From JALZKA01 sp963721645 (GTDB lineage: Bacteria; Actinomycetota; Thermoleophilia; Solirubrobacterales; 70-9): a stretch of 64,000 nucleotides of DNA. The translations under genes were made by a program, and so were the position numbers. Below are positions 1 through 10,238 of this stretch, one piece after another (within the stretch, counting starts at the first letter, position 1; the number at the start of each line of letters is the position of its first letter). Where the stretch lies: assembly GCA_963721645.1 (NCBI GenBank), contig CAVRJK010000002.1, positions 1,302,001 through 1,366,000 on the forward strand, in the 5' to 3' direction. The notes beneath the pieces are model-generated. The model ran no database searches. It was not told the origin of the DNA and saw only the letters and a list, made by a program, of their open reading frames with translations.

Positions 1-273
1 TTCTTCGAGCGCCCTGCGGGCTGCGTCGAGGCCTGCGGGATTGGTGCGCACGACTTGCTCGCGGCCTCGTCGCTCTTTGGTGACCAGCCCCGCCCGCTCG
101 AGCACGGCGACGTGCTTCTGGACCGCAGCGAAGCTCATCGGATATCCGTCGGCGAGGCGGGAGACGGAGAGCCCGGCTACGGCGGAGCGAGCGAGAATAT
201 CGCGCCGAGTCGGGTCCGCAAGGGCCTGAAAGGCGAGATCCGGCTTGCGCGTGACCGGTGCATCTACAACCAT
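1..273 (-). CDS. ArsR-family winged-helix regulator (3' part cut by window edge)
   Basis: The first 91 codons read leftwards from ATG at 273 and run off the window. The protein begins MVVDAPVTRKPDLAFQALAD and continues PTRRDIL, a helix-turn-helix region ending AVQKHVAVLERAGLV, then a wing with TKERRGREQVV. ALADPTRRDIL and the recognition-helix pattern are typical of ArsR/SmtB-fold repressors of the SdpR-like type, many of which sit next to SRPBCC-fold partners. No Cys pair for metal binding is visible, so a non-metal ligand is more likely. A palindrome covers the start codon and suggests autoregulation. The -10-like TAATCT lies 9 nt before ATG, so the transcript may be leaderless. Confidence 0.85.
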   Translation of the reverse strand, partial: MVVDAPVTRKPDLAFQALADPTRRDILARSAVAGLSVSRLADGYPMSFAAVQKHVAVLERAGLVTKERRGREQVVRTNPAGLDAARRALEE

Positions 274-283
274 ACGGTTGTAG
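264..283. promoter_or_regulatory. Perfect inverted repeat over the ArsR start codon: probable autoregulatory operator
   Basis: CTACAACC-ATAC-GGTTGTAG has perfect 8-bp arms and a 4-bp centre, and it includes the start codon of the ArsR gene (271-273). On the minus strand a -10-like hexamer TAATCT (plus 282-287) overlaps one arm. A repressor bound here would block both promoter escape and, if the transcript is leaderless, translation. Autorepression is common in ArsR regulators; its role here is inferred. Confidence 0.6.
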
Positions 284-289
284 ATTACA

Positions 290-1197
290 TCATTCCCCTG
301 CGAGAACGACCTGACCGTCGGCGGTGACCCGGTAGCCGGCGATCGGAGCGTCCAGCGTCGTCTCGCCCTCGTCGGTGATCGTGTATTTACCGAGCACCGA
401 GTCGCGCTCGGTGCCGTCGAAGTACGCGGCGACCACGGCCGAGCGCGAGAGCGGATCATCGGCGCGGTCTATCGCGGCCAGCGCCGAGGCCATGGCCTCG
501 TATCCGTACGCAGCCCACGGACCCGCATCGCGATCGAACTCCGCACGAAAGCGCTTGAGCATCGCCTGACCGGGCGCCGGCAGCGACCTGGGATCGGCGG
601 GCCCCGAGATCAGACCGTTGCCGAGACGCTCAGCGATCTCGTCGTCGGACGGAAGGACCCGGGCGAAAGTTCTCTCCCCCGTCGCCTGGACGTCCTCAGG
701 CACCGAGTTGTCGAAGGTTTCCTCGACGACAAGGTCAGTCGCTCCCGATCCGGGTGCGACCTGCAGGATGCCCGCCGAGTTCGTGATCGGGACCGAAGTG
801 CGGCTGGGCGCGGAGTCGAGCTCGCCGATGTAGGCGATCGAGGTCGAGTCTTCTGTCGCCGCGCGAGCGTTCCGCCCAGCCGAAACCGGGTCCGAGCGGC
901 TCTCGTTCCTCCCCGCAACGTCCAGGTATTCGGCCTTGACTTCGATACCTCCCGCTTCACCCTCCGCCTCGGCGAGCGCCAGTCGCGCGCCGTCGGCGGC
1001 GTCGCGACCCTCGGGTCCCGCGGGCCCGGTCAGCGGTGCGCTGACATAGATAGTGAGCACCGGATCTCCCTCGGCTTCGGGCTGCCCGCAGCCCGCGAAC
1101 ACGAGCGAAGCCGTGGCCATTACCAGGGCAAACGCCCCGATCACCCCCCTATAGAGGGGTGCGTCGGACGTTTCGCCTCGGTGGGAGTGGTGGCGCA

Positions 1198-1198
<1 letters not shown>
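290..1198 (-). CDS. Substrate-binding lipoprotein, Leu/Ile/Val-type periplasmic-binding fold, shortened
   Basis: A lipoprotein of 302 aa with a GTG start overlapping the pfk stop by one base. Residues about 17-36 form a hydrophobic signal ending VFAGC, a lipobox with C37 as the lipidated residue. The mature part starts LTIYVSAPLTGPAG and has the type-1 binding-protein pattern: DAADGARLALAE, IAYIGELDSAPS, ITNSAGILQVAPGSGATDL and FARVLPSDD. Family members usually have about 340-360 mature residues, against about 265 here. After FARVLPSDD the sequence jumps to GPADPRSLPAPGQAML, so roughly 80-100 central residues seem to be missing. No permease or ATPase genes are adjacent. Its ligand is unknown. 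Codons 9-23 lie in a 44-bp palindromic repeat shared with folC. Confidence 0.7.
1130..1173. repeat. 44-bp double-palindromic intragenic element, copy 1
   Basis: Outer arms AAACGCCCC and (C)GGACGTTT are near-perfect inverted repeats around an inner CCCC-TATAGA-GGGG hairpin. The same element, also exactly 44 bp, lies in folC at 60997-61040; 36 of 44 positions agree. Both copies are read on the minus strand in the same phase. Here it encodes ETSDAPLYRGVIGAF, which forms the n-region and first hydrophobic residues of the lipoprotein signal peptide. Confidence 0.75.
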
Positions 1199-2223
<1,025 letters not shown>

Positions 2224-2279
2224 CGAAGCGATGCTAGAGGCTCAGCCGGTATGCGCCGGCCAAGTCGCTAGATGGTGCG

Positions 2280-2432
2280 CTAGCGCTTGATCGCCTCGAT
2301 CATGGGCGTGGCCCAGCGATCGAGAACACCGTTGAGGAGAACGAAGAGGTAGATCATCGTCGCGATCGAGCCGCCTGCGCCGAATGCATAGGCGGTCACG
2401 GCGAGCATGATCCCGACGACGTTGAAAACCAT
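2280..2432 (-). CDS. Small single-span membrane protein, 50 aa
   Basis: A short reading frame from ATG at 2432 to TAG at 2280. It encodes MVFNVVGIMLAVTAYAFGAG followed by GSIATMIYLFVLLNGVLDRWATPMIEAIKR. Two hydrophobic stretches (about 3-17 and 22-36) could make one or two membrane passes, with an amphipathic tail. An in-frame GTG nine bases upstream is an alternative start. It lies between pfk and a divergent gene. I do not recognise a family; support comes from its coherent hydrophobic pattern and from filling an otherwise empty interval. Confidence 0.5.
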   Translation of the reverse strand: MVFNVVGIMLAVTAYAFGAGGSIATMIYLFVLLNGVLDRWATPMIEAIKR

Positions 2433-2495
2433 GAGGCGCACAGAAGTGGGAGATTATCCGACACGGACGTCACTACGGACACCCAGGAGGAATTC

Positions 2496-2783
2496 ATGGC
2501 AACACTTCACATCGAGCACGCGATTACCGACCTCGACACCTGGCTCGGGGCCTTCAACCGATTCGAGGAGGCTCGGCGCAACGCGGGTGTCCGCAACCAG
2601 CGTGTGATGCAACCGACCGACGACGACAAGTACATCGTGGTTCAACTCGACTTCGAAGACAGCGAGGCTGCGAACGGCTTCAAGGCTTTCCTCGAGACTC
2701 GCATCTGGTCCAACCCCGAGGCGTCCCCGGCACTCGAAGGCACGCCGAAAGCCCGGGTTCTAGAGGCGATCGAGGCGGGATAG
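2496..2783 (+). CDS. Conserved small protein, possible dimeric alpha/beta-barrel fold
   Basis: A 95-aa soluble protein beginning MATLHIEHAITDLDTWLGAF. An excellent ribosome-binding site AGGAGG precedes the ATG by 6 bases. The pattern of a short beta strand, a DLDTWLGAFNRFEEAR helix and a later KYIVVQLDFEDSEAANGFKAF segment resembles ferredoxin-like dimeric alpha/beta barrels (monooxygenase/EthD-like). No catalytic motif is clear. It is transcribed alone and convergently with trpA, ten bases apart. Function unknown. Confidence 0.7.
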   Translation: MATLHIEHAITDLDTWLGAFNRFEEARRNAGVRNQRVMQPTDDDKYIVVQLDFEDSEAANGFKAFLETRIWSNPEASPALEGTPKARVLEAIEAG

Positions 2784-2793
2784 CCGAGATTTG

Positions 2794-3609
2794 TCAGTTC
2801 GGCTGGTCCGCGGCGATCATTGCGGCACGAGCGCTCGCGATGAATCGGGCGACGCGCTGCGCAACCTCCGCTGAGCCGGAAGCCTCGGCAACCTCGCGCA
2901 CGAGACGCGAGCCGATGATCACGCCGTCCGCCACCGCGCCCACTTCCGCAGCCTGCTCGGGGGTGCCGATGCCAAACCCGACGGCGGCGGGCACGCTCGC
3001 ATCGGCCTGCACTGCGCGCACGAGGTCCCCCAGTTCCTTGGGCATCTCGTCGCGCTCACCGGTCGTCCTGGTGTCGGAGACGACGTAGATGAATCCGGAA
3101 GCGTCGCGACAGATCTTCTCACGGCGCTCGGGAGGCGTTGTCGGGGCGATCAGCGGAACCAGAGCGATTCCCGCATCGGCGAGGGCGGTCCGGACTTCGT
3201 CTGCCTCTTCTGGGGGCAGGTCGGGGATGATCGTTCCCGCCATGCCGGCGTCTGCCAGCAGCCCTGCGTAGCGCTTCGCGCCCCGCGCCAGGACCATGTT
3301 CGCGTAGACCATCGGAATCACGGGGACGTCAGATGAAACCGATTGGCCGAGCTCGAGAACGGCGTCGAAGGTCACTCCCGCAGCGAGTGCCTTGGTCGCT
3401 GCTGCGTGAATCACAGGGCCGTCCGCGAGCGGGTCTGAGAATGGAACCCCCAGCTCGATCAGGTCGGCGCCGGCGTCCGCGTAGGCCTCGATCACCGCGC
3501 GCGACGTGGGGACGTCGGGGAACCCGCCCATGAGGTAGGGCATGAGCGCTGCACGACCTTCCTCCCTGGCCGCCGCGAACGCCGCGGCGATCCTTTCGGC
3601 GCCGCTCAT
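2794..3609 (-). CDS. trpA: Tryptophan synthase alpha subunit
   Basis: A TrpA of 271 aa, the usual length, which cleaves indole-3-glycerol phosphate to indole and glyceraldehyde 3-phosphate and channels indole to TrpB. DLIELGVPFSDPLADGP carries the catalytic pair E52 and D63 (Glu49 and Asp60 in the Salmonella enzyme). MPYLMGGFPD, YVVSDTRTTGER and the phosphate-binding VGFGIGTPEQAAEV also match. Its ATG overlaps the trpB stop (ATGA), implying coupled translation. It is the last gene of the trp operon; no hairpin follows before the convergent gene at 2783. Confidence 0.97.
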   Translation of the reverse strand: MSGAERIAAAFAAAREEGRAALMPYLMGGFPDVPTSRAVIEAYADAGADLIELGVPFSDPLADGPVIHAAATKALAAGVTFDAVLELGQSVSSDVPVIPMVYANMVLARGAKRYAGLLADAGMAGTIIPDLPPEEADEVRTALADAGIALVPLIAPTTPPERREKICRDASGFIYVVSDTRTTGERDEMPKELGDLVRAVQADASVPAAVGFGIGTPEQAAEVGAVADGVIIGSRLVREVAEASGSAEVAQRVARFIASARAAMIAADQPN

Positions 3610-4790
3610 CCGTCGAGCTTTGCCAGGCGCTCGGTCGCCTCGGCGAGGTCCTTGTCGCCGCGGCCGCTGAGAGTCAAAAGGTCGTAACCGTCTGCCGGAG
3701 GGTCCTCATCGGCCAATAGCCAGGCAATCGCATGGCTTGACTCGAGCGCGGGGATCAGCCCTTCCAAGCGGGCGGTCTCACGGAAGGCGAGCACGGCCTG
3801 GGTGTCGGTGACCGAGACATAGCGTGCGCGTCCCGTGTCGCGAAGGTGGGCGTGCTGAGGGCCGACGCCGGGATAGTCGAGCCCGGCCGAGATCGAGTGC
3901 GCCTCCAGGATCTGGCCGTCCTCGTCGGCGAGAACGGCCGACAGGGCCCCGTGGAGTACGCCCGTAGTGCCTGCTGAAAGAGAGGCGCCGTGCTTGCCGG
4001 AATCGATTCCCTCTCCCCCGGCCTCGACGCCGATCAGCTCAACGCCCGGGTCGTCGAGAAAGGCCGTAAAGGTCCCGATGGCGTTCGAGCCGCCGCCCAC
4101 GCAGGCGATCACGCGCGCGGGTAGCGCGTCTTCGACCTCGAGGATCTGCTCGCGTGCCTCATCGCCGATGACCCGCTGAAGGTCGCGCACCAGAGCGGGG
4201 TAAGGCGCGGGCCCGGCGGCGGTGCCGAGGATGTAGTGCGTGGACCTCACGTTCGTGACCCAGTCGCGAATCGCGGCGCTGACTGCCTCCTTGAGCGTCT
4301 TGAGGCCGGCTTCGACGGGCTCGACGGTGGCTCCCAGGAGCTTCATCCGCTCGACGTTCGGGGCTTGGCGGCGCATGTCCTCCGTGCCCATGTAGACCAC
4401 GCACTCGAGGTCGAGGAGCGCGCAGGCGACGGCAGTCGCGACGCCGTGCTGGCCCGCGCCGGTCTCGGCGATCACGCGGGGCTTGCCCATCCGCTTGGCC
4501 AGGAGCGCCTGGCCGATCGCGTTGTTGATCTTGTGGGCACCCGTGTTGGTGAGGTCCTCGCGCTTCAAGTAGACCTTTCGCCCCACGCGCTCGGACAGGC
4601 GATCGGCGCGGTAAAGAGGCGTCGGGCGTCCGACGAAGTCGCGGAGCAGACGCTGAAGCTCGGCCTGGAATGCCTCGTCGCTCCGAGCCTCGATCCAAGC
4701 GCTCGAGAGCTCGTCGAGGGCCTCCATGAGAACCTCGGGGACGAAGCGTCCACCGTACTCGCCGAAGCGGCTCTCGAGGACCTCGCTCAC
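3606..4790 (-). CDS. trpB: Tryptophan synthase beta subunit
   Basis: A TrpB of 394 aa, PLP-dependent, which joins indole and serine to make tryptophan. EDLTNTGAHKINNA carries the PLP lysine, ETGAGQHGVATA contains the catalytic Glu, and GGGSNAIG is the phosphate-binding loop. The N-terminus FGEYGGRFVPEVLMEAL is canonical for the TrpB1 type that partners TrpA. It overlaps trpA and trpF by 4 bases each, so all three genes are translationally coupled. Confidence 0.97.
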   Translation of the reverse strand: MSEVLESRFGEYGGRFVPEVLMEALDELSSAWIEARSDEAFQAELQRLLRDFVGRPTPLYRADRLSERVGRKVYLKREDLTNTGAHKINNAIGQALLAKRMGKPRVIAETGAGQHGVATAVACALLDLECVVYMGTEDMRRQAPNVERMKLLGATVEPVEAGLKTLKEAVSAAIRDWVTNVRSTHYILGTAAGPAPYPALVRDLQRVIGDEAREQILEVEDALPARVIACVGGGSNAIGTFTAFLDDPGVELIGVEAGGEGIDSGKHGASLSAGTTGVLHGALSAVLADEDGQILEAHSISAGLDYPGVGPQHAHLRDTGRARYVSVTDTQAVLAFRETARLEGLIPALESSHAIAWLLADEDPPADGYDLLTLSGRGDKDLAEATERLAKLDG

Positions 4791-5659
4791 GAGGGCGCCT
4801 CGGCCTGCTCGGAAGCCTCGGCACGCTCGGACTCGTCCTGCGAGGCCTGCTCGACTTCGGCTTGGGCGGCCTCGTCCTGATCGGCCGCCTCCGCGCGTGC
4901 CGCTGCCGCTTCGGCGCGCTCGGCTGCCGCGCGCTCAGCGGCCATCCTGGCGGCCTCCTCTTCGCGCTCGGCGATGTCCTTCTCCATCGATTCGACGAAG
5001 TGATCGGGCTCGTGGAGCGGCGGCGGGCCGGAAGGGCCGCCCGCCTCCTCGGCCGCGGCGTGGAACGCAGTCATGAGCTCGTGATCCTTGATCCCCGGCG
5101 CCGACTCGATGCCGCTCGCCACGTCGACCGCGCCCGGACGGGTCAGATCGATCGCCGCGGCCACGTTCTCGGCGTTCAGGCCACCGGCGAGGATCATGGG
5201 GACATTCGAGCGCCGCCTGCGAAGGAGCTCCCAGTCGATCGTGTGTCCGGTCCCGCCGGGCATTCCCTTGCGATAGGCGTCGAGGAGGTGGAAGTTGACG
5301 CGAAACGATCGCGCCAGGTCGATATCGGCCGAACTGCGCACCCGGATCGCCTTGATCACCTTGCACCCGGTCCGGCGCGTCACCTCGTGGCAAAAGGAGA
5401 GCCCTTCGCCGCCGTGGAGCTGCACCATCGACAGGTGCTCGTTCTCGACCGCGCGGACGATCTCGTCGATCGGCTGATCAACGAAGACTCCGACGATCTC
5501 GAGACTGCGTCGTAGCCCGGCACCGATCTCCGCCGCAACCGAGTGGTCGCAGCGCCTGGCGCTGCCTTCCCAGTGGTTGAGACCGATCGCCCACGCGCCG
5601 AGCCTCGCCGCGTGCTCAGCGTCGTCGTACCTCGTTATGCCGCAGAACTTGACCCGCAT
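4787..5659 (-). CDS. trpF: Phosphoribosylanthranilate isomerase with long Ala/Glu-rich C-terminal tail
   Basis: Residues 1-203 are a complete TrpF, the third step of tryptophan synthesis. KFCGITR has catalytic C6, LLDAYRKGMPGGTG has the catalytic Asp near 127, and ILAGGLNAENV and GAVDVASGIES bind phosphate. After HELMTAFHAAAEEAGG the protein continues about 85 residues with a Pro-rich linker and a highly charged segment (EKDIAEREEEAARMAAERAA and similar). That segment predicts coiled coil or disorder and is absent from ordinary TrpF of about 205 aa. The tail runs to the trpB start, which it overlaps by 4 bases, so it is not a separate gene. Confidence 0.93.
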   Translation of the reverse strand: MRVKFCGITRYDDAEHAARLGAWAIGLNHWEGSARRCDHSVAAEIGAGLRRSLEIVGVFVDQPIDEIVRAVENEHLSMVQLHGGEGLSFCHEVTRRTGCKVIKAIRVRSSADIDLARSFRVNFHLLDAYRKGMPGGTGHTIDWELLRRRRSNVPMILAGGLNAENVAAAIDLTRPGAVDVASGIESAPGIKDHELMTAFHAAAEEAGGPSGPPPLHEPDHFVESMEKDIAEREEEAARMAAERAAAERAEAAAARAEAADQDEAAQAEVEQASQDESERAEASEQAEAPS

Positions 5660-5690
5660 CGTCGGTCAAGGATGCCACGCGGCCTACGCC

Positions 5691-6500
5691 CTACTGAGGT
5701 ATCTCGTGCTCTCTCGTGAGCATGTCGTCGCCGCAGAGGTCGCGGACGGCCTGCTCGGGATCGTCGGAGCCCATGATCGCCTCGCCGATCAGGACGGCGT
5801 CGACACCGATTCGCTCGAGCTCCTCGATCTGCTCGCGGTTTGAGTAGCCGGACTCCGCGACGACGGTCTTGCCCGCGGGCACGTCCGTAATCAAGGCGTC
5901 GGTCGTCGCAAGGTCGACCTTCATGCTCCGCAGGCTTCGGTTGTTGATGCCGATGACGTCCACGTCGAGGTCGAGGGCCACCTCGAGGTCTTCCTCGTCG
6001 TGAACTTCGACCAGGGTGTCCAGGTCCAGCGAGCGAGCCTCGGCATGGAGGTCGGCCAGGTGGTTCGGGTCAAGCGCCGCAACGATCAGAAGGACAGCGT
6101 CCGCACCGAAAACAGCCGCCTCCAGGAGCTGGTAGGAGTCGACGATGAAGTCCTTGCGGAGCACCGGCAGTCCCGAACCGGCCCGCGCCGAGAGCAGGTC
6201 CTCAACCGCACCCCCGAAGCTCGACGTCTCGGTCACTATCGAAAGCGCTGCTGCACCCCCGCGCTCATAAGCGCCAACGACCTCGGGGACCTCGGCGCCG
6301 GCGCGGATGTCGCCCGCGCTCGGCGAGCGCCGCTTGAACTCGCAGATGACCGAAACGCCCGGTCGCACAAGCGCTTCCTTGAAGGGGCGATCCTCGGTGC
6401 GCGCTTCGAGGCGCGCCCGCAACTCCTCCATTGAAACCGCGCGGCTCCGCTCTGAGACGGAGCGCCTCGCGGCATCGACCAACTCGTCGAGCCTGCTCAT
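5691..6500 (-). CDS. trpC: Indole-3-glycerol phosphate synthase
   Basis: A TrpC of 269 aa that closes the indole ring from CdRP. The expected barrel motifs are in order: ICEFKRRSPSAGDI (catalytic Lys), LSIVTETSSFGG, PVLRKDFIVDSYQLLEA (catalytic Lys), DTLVEVHDEEDLEVAL, VIGINNRSL, VVAESGYSNREQI and GVDAVLIGEAIM. The start overlaps the trpD stop by 4 bases, and a 31-base gap separates it from trpF. It is monofunctional; TrpF is a separate protein here. Confidence 0.97.
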   Translation of the reverse strand: MSRLDELVDAARRSVSERSRAVSMEELRARLEARTEDRPFKEALVRPGVSVICEFKRRSPSAGDIRAGAEVPEVVGAYERGGAAALSIVTETSSFGGAVEDLLSARAGSGLPVLRKDFIVDSYQLLEAAVFGADAVLLIVAALDPNHLADLHAEARSLDLDTLVEVHDEEDLEVALDLDVDVIGINNRSLRSMKVDLATTDALITDVPAGKTVVAESGYSNREQIEELERIGVDAVLIGEAIMGSDDPEQAVRDLCGDDMLTREHEIPQ

Positions 6501-7522
6501 CCGGTTGGGGAGGCTAGCTGGCGAAGCTTGTGCAGGACTCCCTTGGCCGCGCCGCGGTCAATCGCCTCCCGCGCCCGATCCATGCCGTCGCCCAGATCCG
6601 TGGCGGATCCGCCAGCCAGGATCGCCGCCCCGGCGTTCAGAACGACGATGTCGCGGGCCGGACCCTCGTCGCCGTCAAGGACCGACTCGACGACAGCCGC
6701 GTTCTCCTCCGGGGAGCCTCCAGCGATCTTCTCCAGGGGCGCTTCGGCGATCCCGACGTCGGCAGGCGTGACAAACCATTCCGTCGTGGAACCGTCGGCG
6801 ACCTCGACGACACGTGTGGGGCCCGAGATCGATAGCTCGTCGAGCCCGTCTTCCGCGCTGACCACCAGCGCCCGCTCGCAGCCGAGGGCAAGAAGCGCCT
6901 CGGCGATCGTCTCCTGATAGCGGCGATCCGAGACGCCGAGGAGCTGGCGGGTGGCGCCCGCGGGATTGGTGAGCGGACCGAGGAAGTTGAAGATGGTCCG
7001 CACGGCGAGCTCCTTGCGAACCGGAACCACGTGCTTCATCGCCGCGTGGTGGCGCGGAGCGAACATGAACCCGAAGCCGATCTCCGAGATCGAGCGGGAG
7101 ACGTCGTCGGGCTCGAGCTCGATCGGCACGCCGAGCGCCTCCAGAAGATCGGCGGACCCTGAGCGACTCGTGTTGGAGCGATTGCCGTGCTTGGCGACAG
7201 GGCACCCGGCGCCCGCCGCGACAATCGCTGCGGCGGTCGAGATGTTGAAGGTCGACGGCCCGCCGCCGGTGCCCGCGGTGTCGACGAGGTCGTCCCGCGA
7301 GGTCTCGACCGAGGCTGCGAGACGACGCATCGTCCGGGCGAGGCCCGTGATCTCGGCGACCGTCTCGCCCTTTGCGCGAAGCGCAACCAGGAAGGCGGCG
7401 GTCTGCACCTCCGAGGCCCGTCCCTCCATGACCTCGTCGAGGACGGCTGAGGCGTGGTCGGCTGTCAGGTGAGTGCCGGAGGCGACCGAGTCGATCGCGC
7501 GTGTGAGAACGTCGTTGGGCAT
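6497..7522 (-). CDS. trpD: Anthranilate phosphoribosyltransferase
   Basis: TrpD transfers phosphoribose from PRPP to anthranilate. Visible motifs are DTAGTGGGPSTFNISTA (PRPP/anthranilate loop) and AKHGNRSNTSRSGSADLLEALG, with MFAPRHHAAMKHV later. I chose ATG at 7522 (MPNDVLTRAIDSV, 341 aa). An earlier in-frame ATG at 7546 would add MRGNLPLA, but that codon lies inside the palindromic repeat at 7543-7578 and is probably acquired sequence. The stop overlaps the trpC start. Confidence 0.94.
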   Translation of the reverse strand: MPNDVLTRAIDSVASGTHLTADHASAVLDEVMEGRASEVQTAAFLVALRAKGETVAEITGLARTMRRLAASVETSRDDLVDTAGTGGGPSTFNISTAAAIVAAGAGCPVAKHGNRSNTSRSGSADLLEALGVPIELEPDDVSRSISEIGFGFMFAPRHHAAMKHVVPVRKELAVRTIFNFLGPLTNPAGATRQLLGVSDRRYQETIAEALLALGCERALVVSAEDGLDELSISGPTRVVEVADGSTTEWFVTPADVGIAEAPLEKIAGGSPEENAAVVESVLDGDEGPARDIVVLNAGAAILAGGSATDLGDGMDRAREAIDRGAAKGVLHKLRQLASPTG

Positions 7523-7542
7523 GGCTAGGGGCAGGTTGCCTC

Positions 7543-7578
7543 GCATTGTGAGGGTTTCATGAGGGGTCTGACCCCTCG
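7543..7578. repeat. GGGGTCAGACCCC repeat, single-core copy A, at the trpG/trpD junction
   Basis: The core GGGGTCTGACCCC (7563-7575) sits in the 17-bp palindrome GAGGGGTCTGACCCCTC. Next to it is GCATTGTGAGGGTTT; its reverse complement shares CCTCACAATGC with the interior of copy B. The repeat supplies the last codons of trpG (EGSDPS) and the trpG-trpD spacer. Only one core is present here; the facing core of the full element is missing. Confidence 0.75.
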
Positions 7579-8129
7579 AGGAAGTTCGAGAGAAGCCTCT
7601 TGCCGTCCGGGGTCAGGATCGACTCCGGGTGGAACTGGACGCCTTCGGCCGGAAGCTCGCGGTGGCGCACCGCCATGACGACGTCGCCGTAGGTGGCGCT
7701 GACCTCGAACTCGTCAGGGAGCTCAGGGTGGGCGATCAGCGAGTGGTAGCGCCCGGCCGCCATCGGGCTCTCGAGTCCAGCGAAGATCGTGCGGCCGTCG
7801 TGTTCGACCTGGGCGTCCTTGCCGTGAATCGGCTCGCCGACGATCACCTTGCCGCCGAACGCCTCCACCATCGCTTGATGACCGAGGCAGACGCCCAGCG
7901 TAGGAATGCCCGCCTCGGGGAACTCTCGCGACGCCTGAACGGAGATTCCCGCTTCGGCGGGCGTGCACGGGCCCGGCGAGATCACGACGCGATCGGGCTT
8001 TCCGCTGAGAAGCTCGGCGACCTTGGCCTTGTCGTTTCGGACCACCTCGATCTCCGCACCCAGCTCGCCCAGGTACTGGACGAGGTTGTACGTGAACGAG
8101 TCGTAGTTGTCGATGACCAAAGTTCTCAA
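7557..8129 (-). CDS. trpG: Anthranilate synthase glutamine amidotransferase subunit
   Basis: A class-I amidotransferase supplying ammonia to TrpE. RTLVIDNYDSFTYNLVQYLG is the canonical N-terminus, VISPGPCTP is the oxyanion region, PTLGVCLGHQAMVEAFG has the nucleophile Cys, and GVQFHPESI has the catalytic His/Glu. There is no ATG; the best start is TTG at 8129, giving 190 aa, the usual size. Extending upstream would add about 100 residues of Arg/Ser-rich antisense-like sequence. The C-terminus LLSNFLEGSDPS ends inside a palindromic repeat that encodes EGSDPS. Confidence 0.93.
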   Translation of the reverse strand: MRTLVIDNYDSFTYNLVQYLGELGAEIEVVRNDKAKVAELLSGKPDRVVISPGPCTPAEAGISVQASREFPEAGIPTLGVCLGHQAMVEAFGGKVIVGEPIHGKDAQVEHDGRTIFAGLESPMAAGRYHSLIAHPELPDEFEVSATYGDVVMAVRHRELPAEGVQFHPESILTPDGKRLLSNFLEGSDPS

Positions 8130-8181
8130 GGCAGCGGCCTCAGGTGTGAAAGCGGCATGTGTCGTCGGGTATCCACGTGGA

Positions 8182-9565
<1,384 letters not shown>

Positions 9566-9582
<17 letters not shown>

Positions 9583-10195
9583 CGAGCACACCGAACACGT
9601 CGGCCAGCGAGACGTCACGCGAGCGGAGCAGGACCGACAGGTGGTAGAGAACGTCTGCGGCCTCGGACGCAACCCGATCGTCCGACTCCTCGCGCGCGGC
9701 CCGAGTGACCTCCTCCGCCTCTTCCAGCACCTTCTCGGCAACGAGGCCGGGGTCATCCAGGAGCTCGACGGTGTAGGAGCCCTCCGGGCGCTCGTCCTGC
9801 CGCGACCGAAGCGTCCGCTCGAGCGCTTCCAGCGTCTCGTGGAGACCAGGCTCCGGCGCTTCACCCGACTCGGCGTCGCGGTAAAAGCATGAGCGCTCCC
9901 CCGTGTGGCACGCAGGGCCCGCCGGGACCGCGAGCGCGACCAGGGCGTCCTGGTCACAGTCCATCCGCAGACCTTTCAAAGCCAGGGTGTTGCCGGAGGT
10001 CTCGCCCTTTCGCCACAGCTCCTGGCGCGAGCGGCTCCAGAAGTGGACCTCCCGCGTCTCGAGCGTGAGGCGCAGAGCTTCCGCGTTCATATAGGCCAGG
10101 GTGAGCACCTCGCCGGTGCGCCAGTCCTGCACGACGCACGGGACGAGACCCTTCTCGTCGTAGCGAATCGCCTGCTCTGATGCCGAATCCGTCAT
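9566..10195 (-). CDS. hisI: Bifunctional phosphoribosyl-AMP cyclohydrolase / phosphoribosyl-ATP pyrophosphatase
   Basis: A HisIE fusion of 209 aa doing steps 2 and 3 of histidine synthesis. The HisI part (1-115) has VLTLAYMNAEA, HFWSRSRQELWRKGETSGN, the metal-binding DCDQDAL (79-85), C96-H97 and C103. The HisE part (118-209) has EKVLEEAEEV and EAADVLYHLSVLL, the pyrophosphatase acidic motif. It heads the trp operon and overlaps trpE by 17 bases. The rest of the his pathway is not in the window. A PRPP-pathway link between histidine and tryptophan is plausible but inferred. Confidence 0.96.
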
Positions 10196-10238
10196 CGGGG
10201 CATCTTACGTGCGGCCGGCAAGGCACAATGGATGTCGT

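Noticed and set aside
8130..8181. Attenuator or leader peptide in the trp operon
   Set aside because: The trpE-trpG spacer has only a 12-bp palindrome, and the hisIE upstream region is 43 bp without Trp codons or competing stems.
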